A DNA stretch of 64,000 bases from Lineus longissimus (GCF_910592395.1 NC_088313.1:11322937-11386936), one strand, 5' to 3'. Shown: positions 1 through 11,930, numbered from the stretch's first letter. The notes: generated by a model not told the origin, from the letters alone. Numbers and translations are program-made.

Positions 1-95
1 TTAGAGCTTGCACTTAACATATGCTCGTAGGGGGGTTCGGGGGAGCTCCCCCGACCTAAAGGGGGGCTCACTAAGTCCTTGACTTTACATATTAA
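1..95. repeat. 95 bp direct repeat, copy 1
   Basis: This segment recurs essentially unchanged at 1063-1157. It contains a small G-run/C-run hairpin (GGGGGGTTCGGGGGAGC followed by CCCCCGACC). The second copy follows another G/C-run hairpin at about 957-1045. Two near-identical copies about 1.06 kb apart suggest the ends of an inserted element or a recent local duplication. No coding capacity is supported between them. Confidence 0.75.
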
Positions 96-690
96 GCCCC
101 CCTATAGGAGGGGCTCTTAAGATACACGTGTGTGTGGGAGTATATACTGATTTGATGAGAAATAAAGAGAGTAACTATTGTATATCCTACAAACAATTTT
201 TTTTGGTATTTTTCTGAATTAACTCCGTTGAGTTTACCGATTTCTCCGCGATCTTCCGGTGGTGGTTGCTATCCCATTGGTTGAAATTAATTTAAATCTT
301 CATAGGAATTCGCTACATCATATGCCTAAGAAATTGGCCAATTATATTAATATTTTTATTAGAGAAATATCCGTCCTAAATAATGACAGAAAAGGGTGGT
401 TTATTTCAATTTTGTGTCGACATGATCGAGCTAGTCACGTGACATAAAAACAAAACAATCGCACACACCCGTCCAAAAAAGGCACTTTAAGAAAAACAAA
501 TACGTTTTTCCAGCTTAAAACCACACTGACGACTAAGTTATTTTAGTCTACTACCCAAATCTGAAGTATCAAAATGAATTACAAACTAGAACTAGCTCTA
601 TATAGCAAAAGTTGCGTGAAAAATTCGGGTGAGCGACATTCTGAACCCTAGCGGCCAATAATTAAACTACTTTCAGCCGTCTGCTCCGGT
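96..690. other. Non-coding stretch, nothing recognised
   Basis: AT-rich sequence with only short open frames that look random. No repeat partner, splice-linked frame or RNA gene was recognised. Confidence 0.5.
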
Positions 691-845
691 CTCGTTAGGG
701 AGTTTTTCCCAAATGTACGCGATGATGACGTGCCCATTAACAGGACGTAACATCTATTTTAAAATGCGTTTCCAAAGTGAATGCATGAGGACAATCCATT
801 TAAGTGTCGTATATCACTGGAAACGCCCGATTCCCGTGAATAAGG
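691..845 (+). repeat. Solo terminal fragment of the 17.9 kb long-TIR element
   Basis: About 150 bp beginning GGTCTCGTTAGGGAGTTTTT match the left terminal inverted repeat of the element at 17926-19298, with a few substitutions. The similarity stops near 845. This is a truncated or rearranged relative of that DNA element. The short frame across it is not a gene. Confidence 0.7.
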
Positions 846-1062
846 ACAATCACAATGTTATACATTACCAAAACAATGCGTCGGGAGGAACTATATGGAT
901 GGTCCCATCGCACCCCCCCCTCCAGCAGTATGACACAGAAGGGCTAGTTGACTGTCCACGGGGGGGGGGTTGGGGGGGAGCTTCCCCCAACGCACTGGTA
1001 AAAACCTATGTCGACGGAAGGGGGTTTGGGGGGTGTCCCCCCATTGTAACAGCTGTAGTTGT

Positions 1063-1157
1063 TAGAGCTTGCACTTAACATATGCTCGTAGGGGGGTTCG
1101 GGGGAGCTCCCCCGACCTAAAGGGGGGCTCACTAAGTCCTTGACTTTACATATTAAT
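1063..1157. repeat. 95 bp direct repeat, copy 2
   Basis: Second copy of the segment at 1-95, same orientation. It lies directly after a G-rich hairpin (GGGGGGTGTCCCCCC type). The unit may end in TACATATTAA. Confidence 0.75.
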
Positions 1158-1426
1158 AACTAAACATATAATATATAATTAAGATGGAAGTGTAGTAAGA
1201 CTTCTAAGCATTACATCTTATGTCTGACAACCCACTTCAATGTGTTACATCTAGTGTATAATAAAGCGTCCAGCATCATGTATATGAATCACACGAGTTG
1301 CATTCTTTACAGGTACATAGATACATAATCACAAGACATTTGATTGCAATCCGATCATAAGTTTCATTCAAGAGCGGTGGCCATATTGGTTATCGGATTT
1401 GATTGAAACGAAGAGATGTTGTAGAA

Positions 1427-1506
1427 GGATGGATGGGCCCTGTTTGTTACTTGTGTGAACCCCTATGGATGGATGGGCCCTGTTTGTTACTTGTGTGAAC
1501 CCCTAT
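1427..1506. repeat. Two-copy 40 bp tandem duplication
   Basis: A 40 bp unit starting GGATGGATGGGCCC and ending ACCCCTAT is repeated exactly twice, head to tail. The identity suggests a recent replication-slippage event. Confidence 0.9.
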
Positions 1507-1661
1507 GCTCTGGTGGACCCTTTTTAGCGTCTTTTTGAGATCTCCACCATTTTGATTTTGCTTTCCTCCAACTCATTTTCTAGTTTTACCAGTTTCAAGT
1601 TATGATTTTCCTTGGGGTAGCTCCCCTTGTATCACTCAGCACACAAATCGTTTGGTAAGCT

Positions 1662-2431
1662 TAATGCAAGTATCAATGCGTATCTTTCCCCCCCCCCCTC
1701 CTCAAGGGTTCGACACCTTTACGACAATATACCCAATGCACTTCACCTAAGCTACGGCAGGAGTTCATTAGACACTAATGGAAAATCGTCAGGTTATCAC
1801 TTGCTATTATCCAATGATGTGGAAAGATTTCGACACCTAACCACCTTTTCCTAAGATGTTCGACATGCTATCACCTTTTTAGGTCAGAAATCACCAAAGA
1901 TGTTCGACCACCACAACTCGGCACTGCACTAGCAGCACAGCAGAAATAGGGTTGCAGGGGCTAAAAATCTAGGCCATTATATCGATAACCTCAGGGCTTC
2001 AGCGAGTCCTTGGTCTCCAAATCTTACGATGATATGATACAAAGAAAATGAAACACAAATTACCTGCAAAGTATGCCCGAAAGTATGCGAGAACACACGA
2101 CACACGCGTTCACTACAACAGCATGAAAAGCGTGACAGCGTCGAAAAATTGCGTACCACGCATGCGCAAGGGGGAATCCCCAATCCGGCAAGATTACGAC
2201 GATGACCCCGCCGGGTCTTCGCCAAGATTACGGCAAACAAAACACGGCTGATCCAATCTTGTCGTTAAGCTTTCGGCGCAATATCACAACGACCTCGCAC
2301 TTCATCGCCAAGAATACGACAATTCCAGGAAGAAAATACCTCAAGCTTCGGCAGAGAAACGGCGCCGAATCTTGTCGACCCTTGAGGAGGGGGGGGGGGG
2401 GGGGGGGAGATACGCATTGATACTTGCATAA
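1662..2431. mobile_element. Inverted-repeat (MITE-like) element with C/G-run termini
   Basis: The left end (AATGCAAGTATCAATGCG, then a C run and CTCCTCAAGGGT) is the inverse of the right end (ACCCTTGAGGAG, a long G run, then CGCATTGATACTTGCA). Arms of about 50 bp bracket about 680 bp without credible coding potential. The homopolymer length differs between the arms, as expected from slippage. The class is not assignable from these ends. Confidence 0.7.
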
Positions 2432-2673
2432 ATAACATGTACATTGTATAGAATCCTTAGAACCCTTCTTTTAATATGATTTATGTATAAACGGTCTGCA
2501 GGAAGGATTCTTGTGCCTCTCTGTGCAGCCCTAAATCCCTTTCCAGTGCCCATGTTCTCAGACAGCCCTGCAGAGCATGCGTTTCCTTTATGTGTCAACT
2601 GGCATGGTACCCGTCGGTGACGGGTTTGGGCGTGCCAGCAGTTTACCTGTGTGGTGTCGATGTAGCGTTTCTT

Positions 2674-4592
2674 GCTATTGAAGTACCTCTGGATAAACCA
2701 TGTTCATTGTCTTTGTTCCGTTTGCGTGATAGCATAGGGCAGACGATTGGCCAGCTCTGGAGCATGCTACATAAAGCTGTCCGTGGGAGAAGCATGGTGT
2801 GGATAACGATAGTCCAACGACTTTTAGTGTCTGTCCTTGGGCTTAACTCACTGTCATAGCGAAGGAGAGTGTCACGGGAAATTTGAGTCGCCTGAACTGA
2901 AATTGACAGTCACTTGGAATGAGCGGTACTATCCGGGGGATTAACCCTTTTGCTGCCAACTTCGCATTTCTGCACAATGACTTTTGTTCCTTTTGCTGCC
3001 AACTTCGCATTTTGGCGAAATTTTCCTATGTGGTGAAAATACATTGATTTTTCGTCTGCTAGCGTCGTTTATGGTATATACCTATAGATGGCGTGGTAGA
3101 GGAGTTACCACGCTACGTTTCTACTGTACATGTTATATATCGATTTGCTGAGATTTCGGGTGAAAATCACTTCCAAAAGTTCACAAAATGGCGAATCGGA
3201 TGTCATTATCACAGGTACTCGATGAATTGGATATCATGCATGATTCAAAGAACTGTTTCGAAAGGTACCAAGCAGTTGTCAATTATTAGAATAGAGTTAT
3301 CTGACTGCTACATACATTCTATGACAGGACATTTGGCTGAGAAACTTTGAACTTTCATGTTTAGTTGAGGAAACCCTGAATTTTAGCTGTTTTATACCAG
3401 GCCCCCTCCATAGGGACCCCTGACCCCCCTATCTACTATTAGTTCTCTGGTAGCACTAAAAAGGAGCTCTAGGGAGTGAAGGTATGTAATTTAGTCCCAA
3501 CATATTACCATAAGTAGTAATTTTTCGTCTACAAAGTAAATGGCTGATCATTGAATTTTGAAGAATTTTGCTCGATTTCTGTAAATAACGCATCGGTATT
3601 TCTTGGCAATTTTGTTACAAAGCAATACAAATTCAGGGTTTACAAGGTTATGGACTTAGAAAGGAAAGAGTAAAGAAACATGCAGATGCATAAAAATAGT
3701 TTTATTAGTTGTATTATTACATTTATTCCAAATTACAGTGGTTTATTCTACAAAATCTTCAATTCTCATTAGTTATTCAAGATGGCGGCATGCAAATTAG
3801 GGCGTGACCTACTTTTTAAAAATTTTAATTTGAAGTCCAGGTCATACTGAACAACTTCCATGTGCATTGTTTTGACATGTCTCCAATAGTTTTCTCAGGA
3901 AAAATATTTAAATTGATCATATCAATTTTTTTCAATTTAACCTAAAATTGCTTGGCACTGAGGACTCAAAAAAAAAAATTTGCTTGGCAGCAAAAGGGCT
4001 AAGACTGTTGATCCTGCATATTCGCCGATGGCAATGGTAGCTTCAATGATGTTGCTTAGAAGCCGTGAAACGATGAGGCGTGTCACGTTGCACAATCTTG
4101 GGGCATCGAGGTTGCGGCGGAGCATTATTTGGCAGCCAACTTTCAATATGAGGTCATGTGGGGGCATGCCACTTGGTTGGAGTGAATTGAGGAATTTCGA
4201 CTGGATAGTGAACGGTTTGATCGATGTCGGGTACAGTGTCTATGGATGTGTACAGCTTCTCGTGTAGGAAGACGTTGAAGGAGCGTGTTGTTGAGGTGTC
4301 TGACGGCATCATTTCGTGGGGCTAAAATCGCTCTCTCGGACAACCAATTACGACTGGTGTAGTTGGTGGCGAAGTTTGGGAACACATCAAGCATCAGTTC
4401 TATTGGACTATTCTGGTTGAACCTCAAACAGGGAGAGTACAGGTACCAACTGGCGCCACCAGATGGCAGCGTACGATGTGTTGGAATCCCTTGAACTATA
4501 AATAGATTTGCAAGCCAAGAAGGGAATTCCCTTGCCAAAGGCAACTTTCTGGTGATTTCATTGCAACGGAATATAGAAAACAACCTTCCCAT
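2674..4592 (-). pseudogene. PIF1-like helicase C-terminal region (Helitron-type), decayed and split by a MITE
   Basis: Read on the minus strand, 4592-4003 and then 2940-2674 give the conserved C-terminal PIF1 helicase block. It contains MPPHDLILKVGCQIML, TRLIV, a LIPRI/LIPSD stretch, FRRLKFPV, SFAMTVS, QGQTL and SHGQLYVACSRA. The Helitron-type helicase places these motifs in the same order. The copy is broken in three ways: a TAA near 2843 sits in the conserved stretch before QGQT, a frame change near 4150 separates two readable parts, and a 1.06 kb element (2945-3999) interrupts the reading. Excluding that element and one copy of its TAA duplication makes the codons continuous. The Rep domain and Helitron ends were not seen. 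I take it as a remnant and not a host PIF1 gene because of the decay. Confidence 0.8.
2945..3999. mobile_element. Harbinger-like MITE with TAA target duplication
   Basis: The ends are inverted (CCCTTTTGCTGCCAAC on the left, TTGGCAGCAAAAGGG on the right) and flanked by TAA at 2942-2944 and 4000-4002. The insertion splits a PIF1-like helicase frame, and removing the element plus one TAA restores codon continuity. That makes the 3 bp duplication convincing. A second partial copy of the terminal motif lies at about 2992-3017. No transposase is encoded. A 3 bp TAA/TTA duplication is typical of PIF/Harbinger-mobilised elements. Confidence 0.8.
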
Positions 4593-5220
4593 TCATAATA
4601 GCGATGTTCCAGAGGCAAAGTATATGCTGTAGAGTTCGAGACAACAGAGAGTAGGCCGGACAAACTATGATAACTCTCCTTTAGGTATCTAGATTTACAT
4701 GGGGGTTTCCTCGGGATTTCCCTCATTATCATGCAAATCGTTGGGAATTCCTAGCTCTGGCTTTTTGCCACCTGGTTTGTTTACAAACAATAATGTACAA
4801 TGTACTTTAGGTGTGGTGGGGGAATTTACTGTAAAACCGTATAGGAGACGTTAGGTTTTTTTCTTTTCTCTGGTCTTTGGTCTTTCTAGTGTTTATTTTC
4901 TGTACTTGTTGGCTAATATTTCTGTACTTGTTGGCTATTATTTCACATGTTGATGTTGTACTTGTATTTACTTGTCTATTTGTATTTTCAGTAAATCTCT
5001 ATAATCAAGGGAATTTTCTACGTTTGTGTTGTTTTTTGAGCTGCCCCAATAAGGTACATACATATATGATCACATGAAAATTTGGTTGCAATCTGATCAT
5101 TAGTTTCCGAGTAATAGGACTTTGTTTAATTCACAAGATGGCCGCCTGTCAGCCATATTTGATGTCGGAGCAGTCCTATTTTTTTCGGTAGAAGAGAGGG
5201 TACCTAGATACATCTCCACA
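4593..5220. other. Non-coding, no gene recognised
   Basis: T-rich sequence with a short internal duplication (CTGTACTTGTTGGCTA twice near 4901-4937). No coding or RNA feature could be supported. Confidence 0.45.
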
Positions 5221-5249
5221 CCAGTTTAGAACCTTCTAGCTAAAAAAGA

Positions 5250-5415
5250 AACAAAACGTGCCACCAATCGGTGATTTAGCAAACTTAATGACCTCTGTGG
5301 CCTTGAAAAGTAGCTCAAATCTAAAACCCAGAAAATCCGACCAAAATCACGTCCTATTGCATTTTCTATTTTTTTGCATTACACCCCCTGGTGGCCAAAC
5401 AAAGAATAGTTTTGT
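5250..5415 (+). repeat. Fragment of the AAACGTGCC / CCCCCTGGTGGC repeat family
   Basis: It shares the ordered words AAACGTGCCAC, TGACCTCTGTGGCCTTGAAAAGTAG and CCCCCTGGTGGCCAA with the tandem array at 9870-10795. It is a diverged, single partial unit. Confidence 0.65.
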
Positions 5416-5937
5416 ACCGTATTTATGTGTGTTTAGGCCCACTGCGCTTATATTCAGGGTGCGCTTATCTCCCGAATATATGAGCGGATGCGTTTAACAA
5501 TGAGAAAAAAAAAAGAGAAGATAACTTACAAAACCTGTGTTGCTTATTGTTCTAAGTACACGAATGTTGGTTATATTTAATCTAAGTTCTACTGTTAATA
5601 ATCCAAAATGAACATATGTATGTGTAATCCAATAATAAAACCCCAACCTGGCGGGGACCGCACAGTGTGCGAGGTAAAGCAGTTCCTTTGGCCATACAAG
5701 AATCCCACACTTCTGGGACACTGCGCAGTAACATGCACACCACACAGTATAAGAAACAGTATAGTATAGAGTTGACCCCACGAAATTTATAGGCGCATGC
5801 GCAAACTTGACCAGGTAAAACACGGGTGAAAACAAGCAGTTTTCGTTTATAAGCGCATGTGCCTAAATACGCATAAATACGCTACGAAATTTGGTGCGAA
5901 TCGCCCCAGGGCCTAAGGGTACCAAGTTCTAAGCACA

Positions 5938-6012
5938 GACCTAAAGCGGTGACGAAACGTGCCGCGCTAACATACATCGACGACAGACGCCACGTCATCG
6001 CATAGACTCACC
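5938..6012 (+). repeat. Terminal motif of the same dispersed repeat family
   Basis: GACGAAACGTGCCGC, a GACGAC-rich piece and CGCATAGACTCACCAGGTGAGCC resemble the end of the array at 10795-10880 and, inverted, 55413-55500. All copies end in a TATAGACTC..GGTGAGCC-type motif, so this looks like one terminus of a dispersed element. Confidence 0.5.
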
Positions 6013-6136
6013 AGGTGAGCCTTAGAGCTCATTGTATAGATATTTGGTAGTTAGGAATTCATGCTGGGTAGGAAACATGCTACATGTATAGACTCGACTA
6101 GAGGCCTACGGCCAGAGAGCTTCGCATGGTCAGTCA

Positions 6137-6600
6137 CGTTGTACGATTTGAAGGTAATGTCACAACCCAGTAGATGAATGGTCACAACCAGTAACTGCAG
6201 TCTGGACCATTACACCGAGACAAACCAGGCCAGTCAAAACATAGGGACGCCCAGTAAATGCAGTCTGGACCTTTATAAGAATTCCTTAGAAATGTAGGTT
6301 GTGAAAAACAAGTCCAAACTATACATGGGTACCACCTTGAGGCAAGCTGTAAAGGCAGTCTGGACGTATCAAATCCTTTGAAGTTTACATCAAATCCTTA
6401 ATGAAGTGCAGGTTGAGACAAAGCAGCTCAGATGCACAGTCACAAACTAGGGACAACCAGTAAAAGTCTGGGCCTGTACATCAATTCCTTTGAAGTGTAC
6501 GTAGGTTGTGACAAACTAGTCCAGTGAACATGGTCCAGCCTAGGCCGGGGGCAAACTTTACATCAGAGACAACCAACCAGTAAATGCAAGGTCCGGAGCA
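6137..6600. repeat. Diverged ~100 bp tandem repeat
   Basis: The words CCAGTAAATGCAGTCTGGAC, GGTTGTGACAAACTAGTCCA and ATCAAATCCTTTGAAG recur in order four to five times with substitutions and indels. This is an old tandem array without coding potential. Confidence 0.65.
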
Positions 6601-6704
6601 AGTCCAAAGCCCATATTGATAGCGAGTAAAACTCAACAGATACACTGATATTTTTATAAATCAACTGCCACATAATGTTTTCTTTATTGAGTTATAAGTA
6701 TTAA

Positions 6705-6840
6705 GGCCGGTTTACACATGCAACTTTTTAGGAGAAACACATAGAAACTAAGACTAGTAAGAGAAACTTGACTGACAGGCTATGTAATTTGAACCATGAA
6801 ACCTAAAGGTTTCTTCATGTTGCATGTGTGAACTGGTCAA
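6705..6840. repeat. Short inverted repeat, MITE-like
   Basis: GTTTACACATGCAAC near the left end is matched inversely by GTTGCATGTGTGAAC about 100 bp to the right. Internal words of the AGGAGAAACATGAAAC type repeat out to about 6910. Probably a degenerate small DNA element. Confidence 0.45.
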
Positions 6841-7104
6841 GAAACATGAAAAAACATGATAAAACCCCTTTCCTGAAACCTTGTGAAACTAGGAGAAACA
6901 TGAAACAATTTATGAACATGCTCGTAAATTCTGGACAGGTTTCATCAAGTTTCTACAAGTGTGAAATTGATTTATTAGGCACTTACTGAGCCGTTGGGCT
7001 GGAATCACATGCCAATTGATGGAATTTTGTGGAAGAAAAAGATGGGAAAACATTTTCCTTGCTAGTGATTTCAATAGAGACCCCACTGAGTGAGTAGTGG
7101 GGTT

Positions 7105-7335
7105 TATGATGACTCGTTTTTGATAACATTTTTATGGTAGGTTATCCTAGCAAGCCAAGGATACATCATCATAAAGGTTTTAAAATGGTAAAAGGTGCAA
7201 TATCTCGCTTATTATTGACTTGTTTTCGATGATATTTTTATGGTTAGTTCTCCGAGCAAGAATTCATCACATATTGCTGCGGGTTTTGAATATGATCTAC
7301 TTTTCAAGGTCTCGGCGGTCAATTGGCTTAAATTG
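7105..7335 (-). repeat. Inverted copy of the ~300 bp repeat unit
   Basis: ATCTCGCTTATTATTGACTT, GATGATATTTTTATGGT and CAAGGATACATCATCAT are the reverse complement of the words in the units at 9870-10770. Two partial copies lie in succession here. The small open frame at 7220-7405 falls in this repeat and is not a gene. Confidence 0.6.
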
Positions 7336-8160
7336 GCATACATGGTACAATTCTGTTAAATTATCATCAAAGGAATTGAATCTATATTCTCAATCATATC
7401 AATGAACTTCCTTGATCATTAGCACCTAATTAGTATAGATTTCATAGTTTAGGTCAGGTTTGTATTCAGTGCTTGCAAGGGAATCTTTTTTTCAAAATCT
7501 CAACAGGAGTCATGACTTTGAAGCGATTTTCTTTCATTTATCACCATAAGATTTTATTTTGATGCCTTCAAACTTCCTTTAAACCTGATGGATGCACAGA
7601 CGAAGCTGATGTGTTTTGAGATCCTTAGTCATTCTCCAGGCCAGATGATCAGCGATTATTTATACCAGAAAATTCCATATGATATTGATCCCCACCTCAA
7701 CTCAAATTTATCAATCCTTTCTTCAGAGAGTTATGAATCTTTCCAGTGTCAAAATAAGTTATTTTGCAAAATGCGAATAACGCCGTCACAAATCCCGCAA
7801 TGCAACACAAATCGTCTGTCGGATGTTCGGATACCTGATTCCGGCCAACTTTGAATTTCTTGAAATTCGCTTTTAGGGCAAACTTAACAATTTCATCATC
7901 ACTTAAATGCGACTTAATAAGTACCCAATACGTCATCAGTCTTATCAAACAATGGCTTCCTATGAAAGAAAAATTAACCATCCCTTACAGAGCCATTTCA
8001 TGGTATTTTGGAAGTGGTATCAAAAATATAAATGTTGGAATCTTAGCAAAATATCAATTGGACATGTTAGAGAGATGTCTGAACCTACTGGAAATCAAAA
8101 ATCTGGGTCAAAATTTCCACTTCTTCATTATGCAAATTCAGTTTTTTACACGAAACATTG
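7336..8160. other. Non-coding, no gene recognised
   Basis: Overlapping short open frames occur on both strands (7588-8189), but none shows a domain, biased composition or splice-linked neighbour. They are treated as chance. Confidence 0.4.
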
Positions 8161-9689
8161 AAAATCAGTGTGTCGGACAGGACACTTGATTTTCTTAATT
8201 CTCTCCAGTTGTATTTGATTTCTGATACTTTTTTCTTGTTGACAGGTTAGGTTTCATGTCTAAGTAGATAACACACCAAGTTTTTTTTCAGTTTCCAATT
8301 TCAATGCCCTCTTAATTTCAACTCGTAGTAGTCAAGTGTCCTGTCTGACACAACTCAGGTGTAAAAAGTTTTGTTTTTTTCCAAACTAAGAGACTTATGA
8401 AAACAGGATTCATTTTCCTCCTACCTAAGGCAGTATACAGTAATATCATGAAGAAATTTTTAAAGAAAAATGACACACCTCTTGGGAAATTTAAAACCAA
8501 TTTTGTCCTGTCCGACACGCAGAACGTGTCGGACAGGACAAAAGCATGGCGGACAGGGCACAAATCCTCCTTTGGTTGACTAATGACTACTTGTTTTAAT
8601 TGCTATTGCATGTTTCACAATGAATAACCTTATCCAAGGTTATTTTGACCTTTTTGATTAAATCAGGAACCTCCAAGGATGATTAAATTGCCAATAAATG
8701 GCATCTAAAAAAGGGAAAATGGCTTCCAAATAAAATCGGGTTGGAAGACATATCGTTGGAGTTTGAATGGTTTCTTCCTTTCTGTTTTTGGATGTCTGAC
8801 ATATTTGAGTCAATGAAATCATATTAGCTACCTTGAAACTATATAAAGGACTCTGAAAAAACTGTGTTTTCGTTCAAAACAAATGACAATTCTTGGGTTG
8901 ATGAAAACGATGTCGTCAGAAAGTTAGAAGCACCAGTCATGGATAATCGCGGGCGATGTTCATTTGATGAATCGATTCCAGTTGTTGAATGAAATAGACA
9001 GTTGACAAAGAAACTGATGTGGCCTTCAAATCCAAATACCGAGACAATGAACCGGTACAATTTGCATTTCTGCTTGTCCTGGTCTTCAAGTTGGGGGGGG
9101 GGGGGGGGGTTCTAAACTGTGACCCTAGTATATTATTGTAAGCATGAAGCTTCTTGTAGTATTGTGTCTACCACTTTAGTTTTTACTATGAATATAATGA
9201 AATTGATTTCATACAATAATGAAACGGCCAGGGGCCATTGTGCTCACCGTAAGTATTTTTAGGAGACAGTTACAGAAAGTGCTACAGTATGTAGGCCTCT
9301 CATAATTTATACATGCATCTGTGACCAGTTCAGAGCCGGCCCTGGCCAAGTGGTGAATCCGAGACTCGTGGTTCCAAGCTTGTAGAGTCTAGGTGAAAAT
9401 GATAGTGAAGAAACGTGCCACTCCATGACAATGGTGAATATATTTTTAACTTTGACCTCAGTGACCCTGACAGGTAGGTAAAATAACAAACCAGGGTGAT
9501 ATGTGATGTAGACACATCCACCTGACCATAACAATTTCATCACTCGTTACACCACAGCAATCGGCAAAAAACGATTTCCAAGATGGCCGCCTAATTAAAT
9601 CTATGGCACCAAATAAATCAAAAAATGAAGAAAATGTAAGATAGAACTCAGAAAAGAAAAAAGGAAAAGATGAAAAATAAAAATATTTT

Positions 9690-9740
9690 TGGCTGTCCTT
9701 GACCGGGGTTTGAACTCACGACCTTTGGATTGCCACAATA
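9690..9740 (-). other. Possible tRNA-derived SINE fragment (B-box-like)
   Basis: On the minus strand the segment reads GGTCGTGAGTTCAAACCCCGG, which resembles a tRNA T-arm with a B-box-like GAGTTCAAACC core. No matching A box or cloverleaf was found. It is best read as a remnant, not a functional tRNA. Confidence 0.3.
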
Positions 9741-9869
9741 CGAGGAAAAACCCACAAAACAAACATGCAATTTCGGCCATATTTGAATTTCGATCTGGCT
9801 GAAACTTGGCATACAAATAGTGGCTTCTCAGATGCATCATTACACAAAATTAAAACTCTTTACATTGAA

Positions 9870-10795
9870 CAACGACAAAACGTACCAAGAACGGTAAAGT
9901 TTTCAACTTTTACCTCTGTGAACTTGAAAGGTGGGTCAAATCAAAAACCCGTAAGATATGTGATGTATCCTTGCTGGGAGTACCTACCATGAAACTTTTA
10001 TCAAAAACAAATCAGTAATAAGCGAGAAATCACATATTTTGAGTTTTGAGTTTGGGCCCCCTGGTGGCCAAGTCAATAATCAGACCGAACCAAAATTCAG
10101 AGTAAAAGGTCAACTGACCTAGGGGGTCATTTGTTCAAAGCTTCAAGTTCATAATTGTTGCGGTTGAGAAACGTGCCATAGTTACACTCAAACGGCAAAT
10201 TTACGCCATTTGACCTCTGCGACCTTAAAAAGTAGGTCAAATCCGAAAAATCGTGCCACATCTGAGGTAACCTTGCTAGGGGTCCCTGCCATAAAAATTT
10301 CATCAAAAACAATTTGCTAATAAGCAGGCTATTGCACTTCTTACTTTTTCTGTTTTGGCCCCCTGGTGGCAAAGTCAAGAATCAGATCAGGCTGAAATTC
10401 AGCACCAGAGGTTATCTGATATAGGGGGTTATATGTACCAAGTTTCAAGCTCATAGCTTTGGTGGTTGAGAAACGTGCCATAGTTACACTCAAACGGCCA
10501 ATTCACGCCATTTGACCTCTGCGACCTTGAAAAGTAGATCAAATTAAAAACCTGTAAGATATATGATGTATCCTTGCTATGAGTACCTACCACAAAAGTT
10601 TTATCGAAAACAAGTCACTAATAAGCGAGATATCACACTTTTTAGATATCCACATTTGGCCCCCTGGTGGCCAAGTAGAGAATCAGATCGGACAGAAATT
10701 TAGTGTCACTGGTCATCTGACCTAGGGGGTCATGTGTACAAAGTTTTAAGTTTATAGGCCTTGCGGTTAAAAAACGTGCCACTGTTTTTGAACTA
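9870..10795 (+). repeat. Three tandem units of a ~300 bp repeat
   Basis: Each unit carries in order AAACGTGCCATAG, TTTGACCTCTGCGACCTT, ATCCTTGCT..GTACCTACCA, AATAAGCGAGA, GGCCCCCTGGTGGCC, AATCAGATCGGA and CCTAGGGGGTCA. The junction GAGAAACGTGCCATAGTTACACTC is at 10167 and 10468, so the period is 301 bp. Partial copies occur at 5250, 7105 (inverted), 9408, 11430 and 62800. Confidence 0.85.
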
Positions 10796-10809
10796 GGATA
10801 CGACGGACA

Positions 10810-10843
<34 letters not shown>

Positions 10844-10880
10844 ACACTGCGGTATCGTATAGACTCCCCTACGGTGAGCC
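10796..10880 (+). repeat. (GAC)n microsatellite plus repeat terminus
   Basis: A CGACGACGAC run of about 40 bp is followed by GGACACTGCGGTATCGTATA and GACTCCCCTACGGTGAGCC. The same end motif, diverged, closes the partial copy at 11561-11622. It marks the 3' boundary of the family. Confidence 0.75.
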
Positions 10881-11429
10881 AAAAAGTGTTTTTTCAGTCA
10901 TTTTTGCCAAAAGGGAAAAAGTGTCCTGTCGACACGTCCTGTCCGACACGCTACCCACTTGAGAACAAATTACCCCCACTCGGCTATCCCTGGAGATTTT
11001 GAAACCAAACTTTTTATAAAAGCTACCTAAGGTACTAGGGTACATAACTAGCTAGCTTGATTTGAAATAAATCATGTAATAGAGCAGAACTTTTGACTTC
11101 CCTAACATACCGAAAATCCCACTTCCTTTTTCTGTCCTGTCCGACACGAGGCTTCTGGCCTCATTTTGAATTGGAAAAAATAATTTCAGAGATTGAATTT
11201 TTTTACCATGTCAAGTTGTTCTATAGCACTTGCCTAAAACAAGTTCAAAGTTTTAAATAATTACCCTGAATTAATTTTATTGAGGGGAAAAGGCCTGCAA
11301 ATGTCCTGTCCGACACGAAACAATTATACCATGAAATGGCCCTACACCATTATCCAGTGTTGGGGCTATCAAATTTGCTGTCAAGCAAGTTTCACAACTT
11401 TAGTTGAGAGATCAAACAGATTTCCACCT

Positions 11430-11622
11430 TTGGCCCCCTGCCCAAGTCAAGAATCAGATCGGACCAAAATTCAGAGTAAGAGGTCACCTGACCTTGGGGG
11501 TCCTGTGGACATACAAAGTTTCATGTTCATAGAAACATGCCACTTTTTTTTAAACCGGATACAGATGATGATGACGGACGACACTGTGGTATTGTATAGA
11601 CTCCCCTATGGTGAACCAAAAA
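11430..11622 (+). repeat. Partial copy of the ~300 bp repeat with its terminus
   Basis: CCCAAGTCAAGAATCAGATC, GAGGTCACCTGACCTTGGGG, AAACATGCCAC and the GATGATGACGGACGACACTG..TATAGACTCCCCTATGGTGA terminus match the 10.4-10.9 kb copy. Confidence 0.75.
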
Positions 11623-11930
11623 TGAGAGTTAAATCTATAAGGGTTCTCAATTTATAGCCCCGGATGCACGACGCACAACTCATGACAGGCCCATGCAATA
11701 ATATGTCTGTCTTGCGACGGGCGTATAAAAAGCAAGCTTGTACATGTAATGTATACTGCATCGTCTGCATTCTTTGCCCTTTTCCTCCGTAAAAGTACAA
11801 TGTAGTATACAATGTTATGTAGTGCTAGACAGCTGCAACAAATCCCAAGAAAAGCCATTTGATCAGTTATATTCTGTAATCATCCCAACTTATGACAGTT
11901 GTGTACATAAGAATGAATAGAGCTCCTTTC

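Larger units (their letters stand above)
8170..11317. repeat. Dispersed 16 bp word TGTCCTGTCCGACACG, eight copies
   Basis: The word or its inverse occurs at about 8170-8185 (-), 8336-8351 (one mismatch), 8504-8519, 8525-8540 (-), 10923-10935 (shortened), 10935-10950, 11133-11148 and 11302-11317. The pair at 8504/8525 forms a near-perfect palindrome of about 40 bp. The copies fall into two clusters, 8.17-8.54 kb and 10.92-11.32 kb, separated by the ~300 bp repeat array. The surrounding sequences are not otherwise alike. Confidence 0.75.

Noticed and set aside
713-1078. 121-codon frame near the left edge
   Set aside because: It crosses the solo TIR fragment and G/C-run hairpins, with no family resemblance.
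7588-8189. Overlapping 80-112 codon frames on both strands
   Set aside because: Mutually overlapping, no domain, no splice links; consistent with chance.
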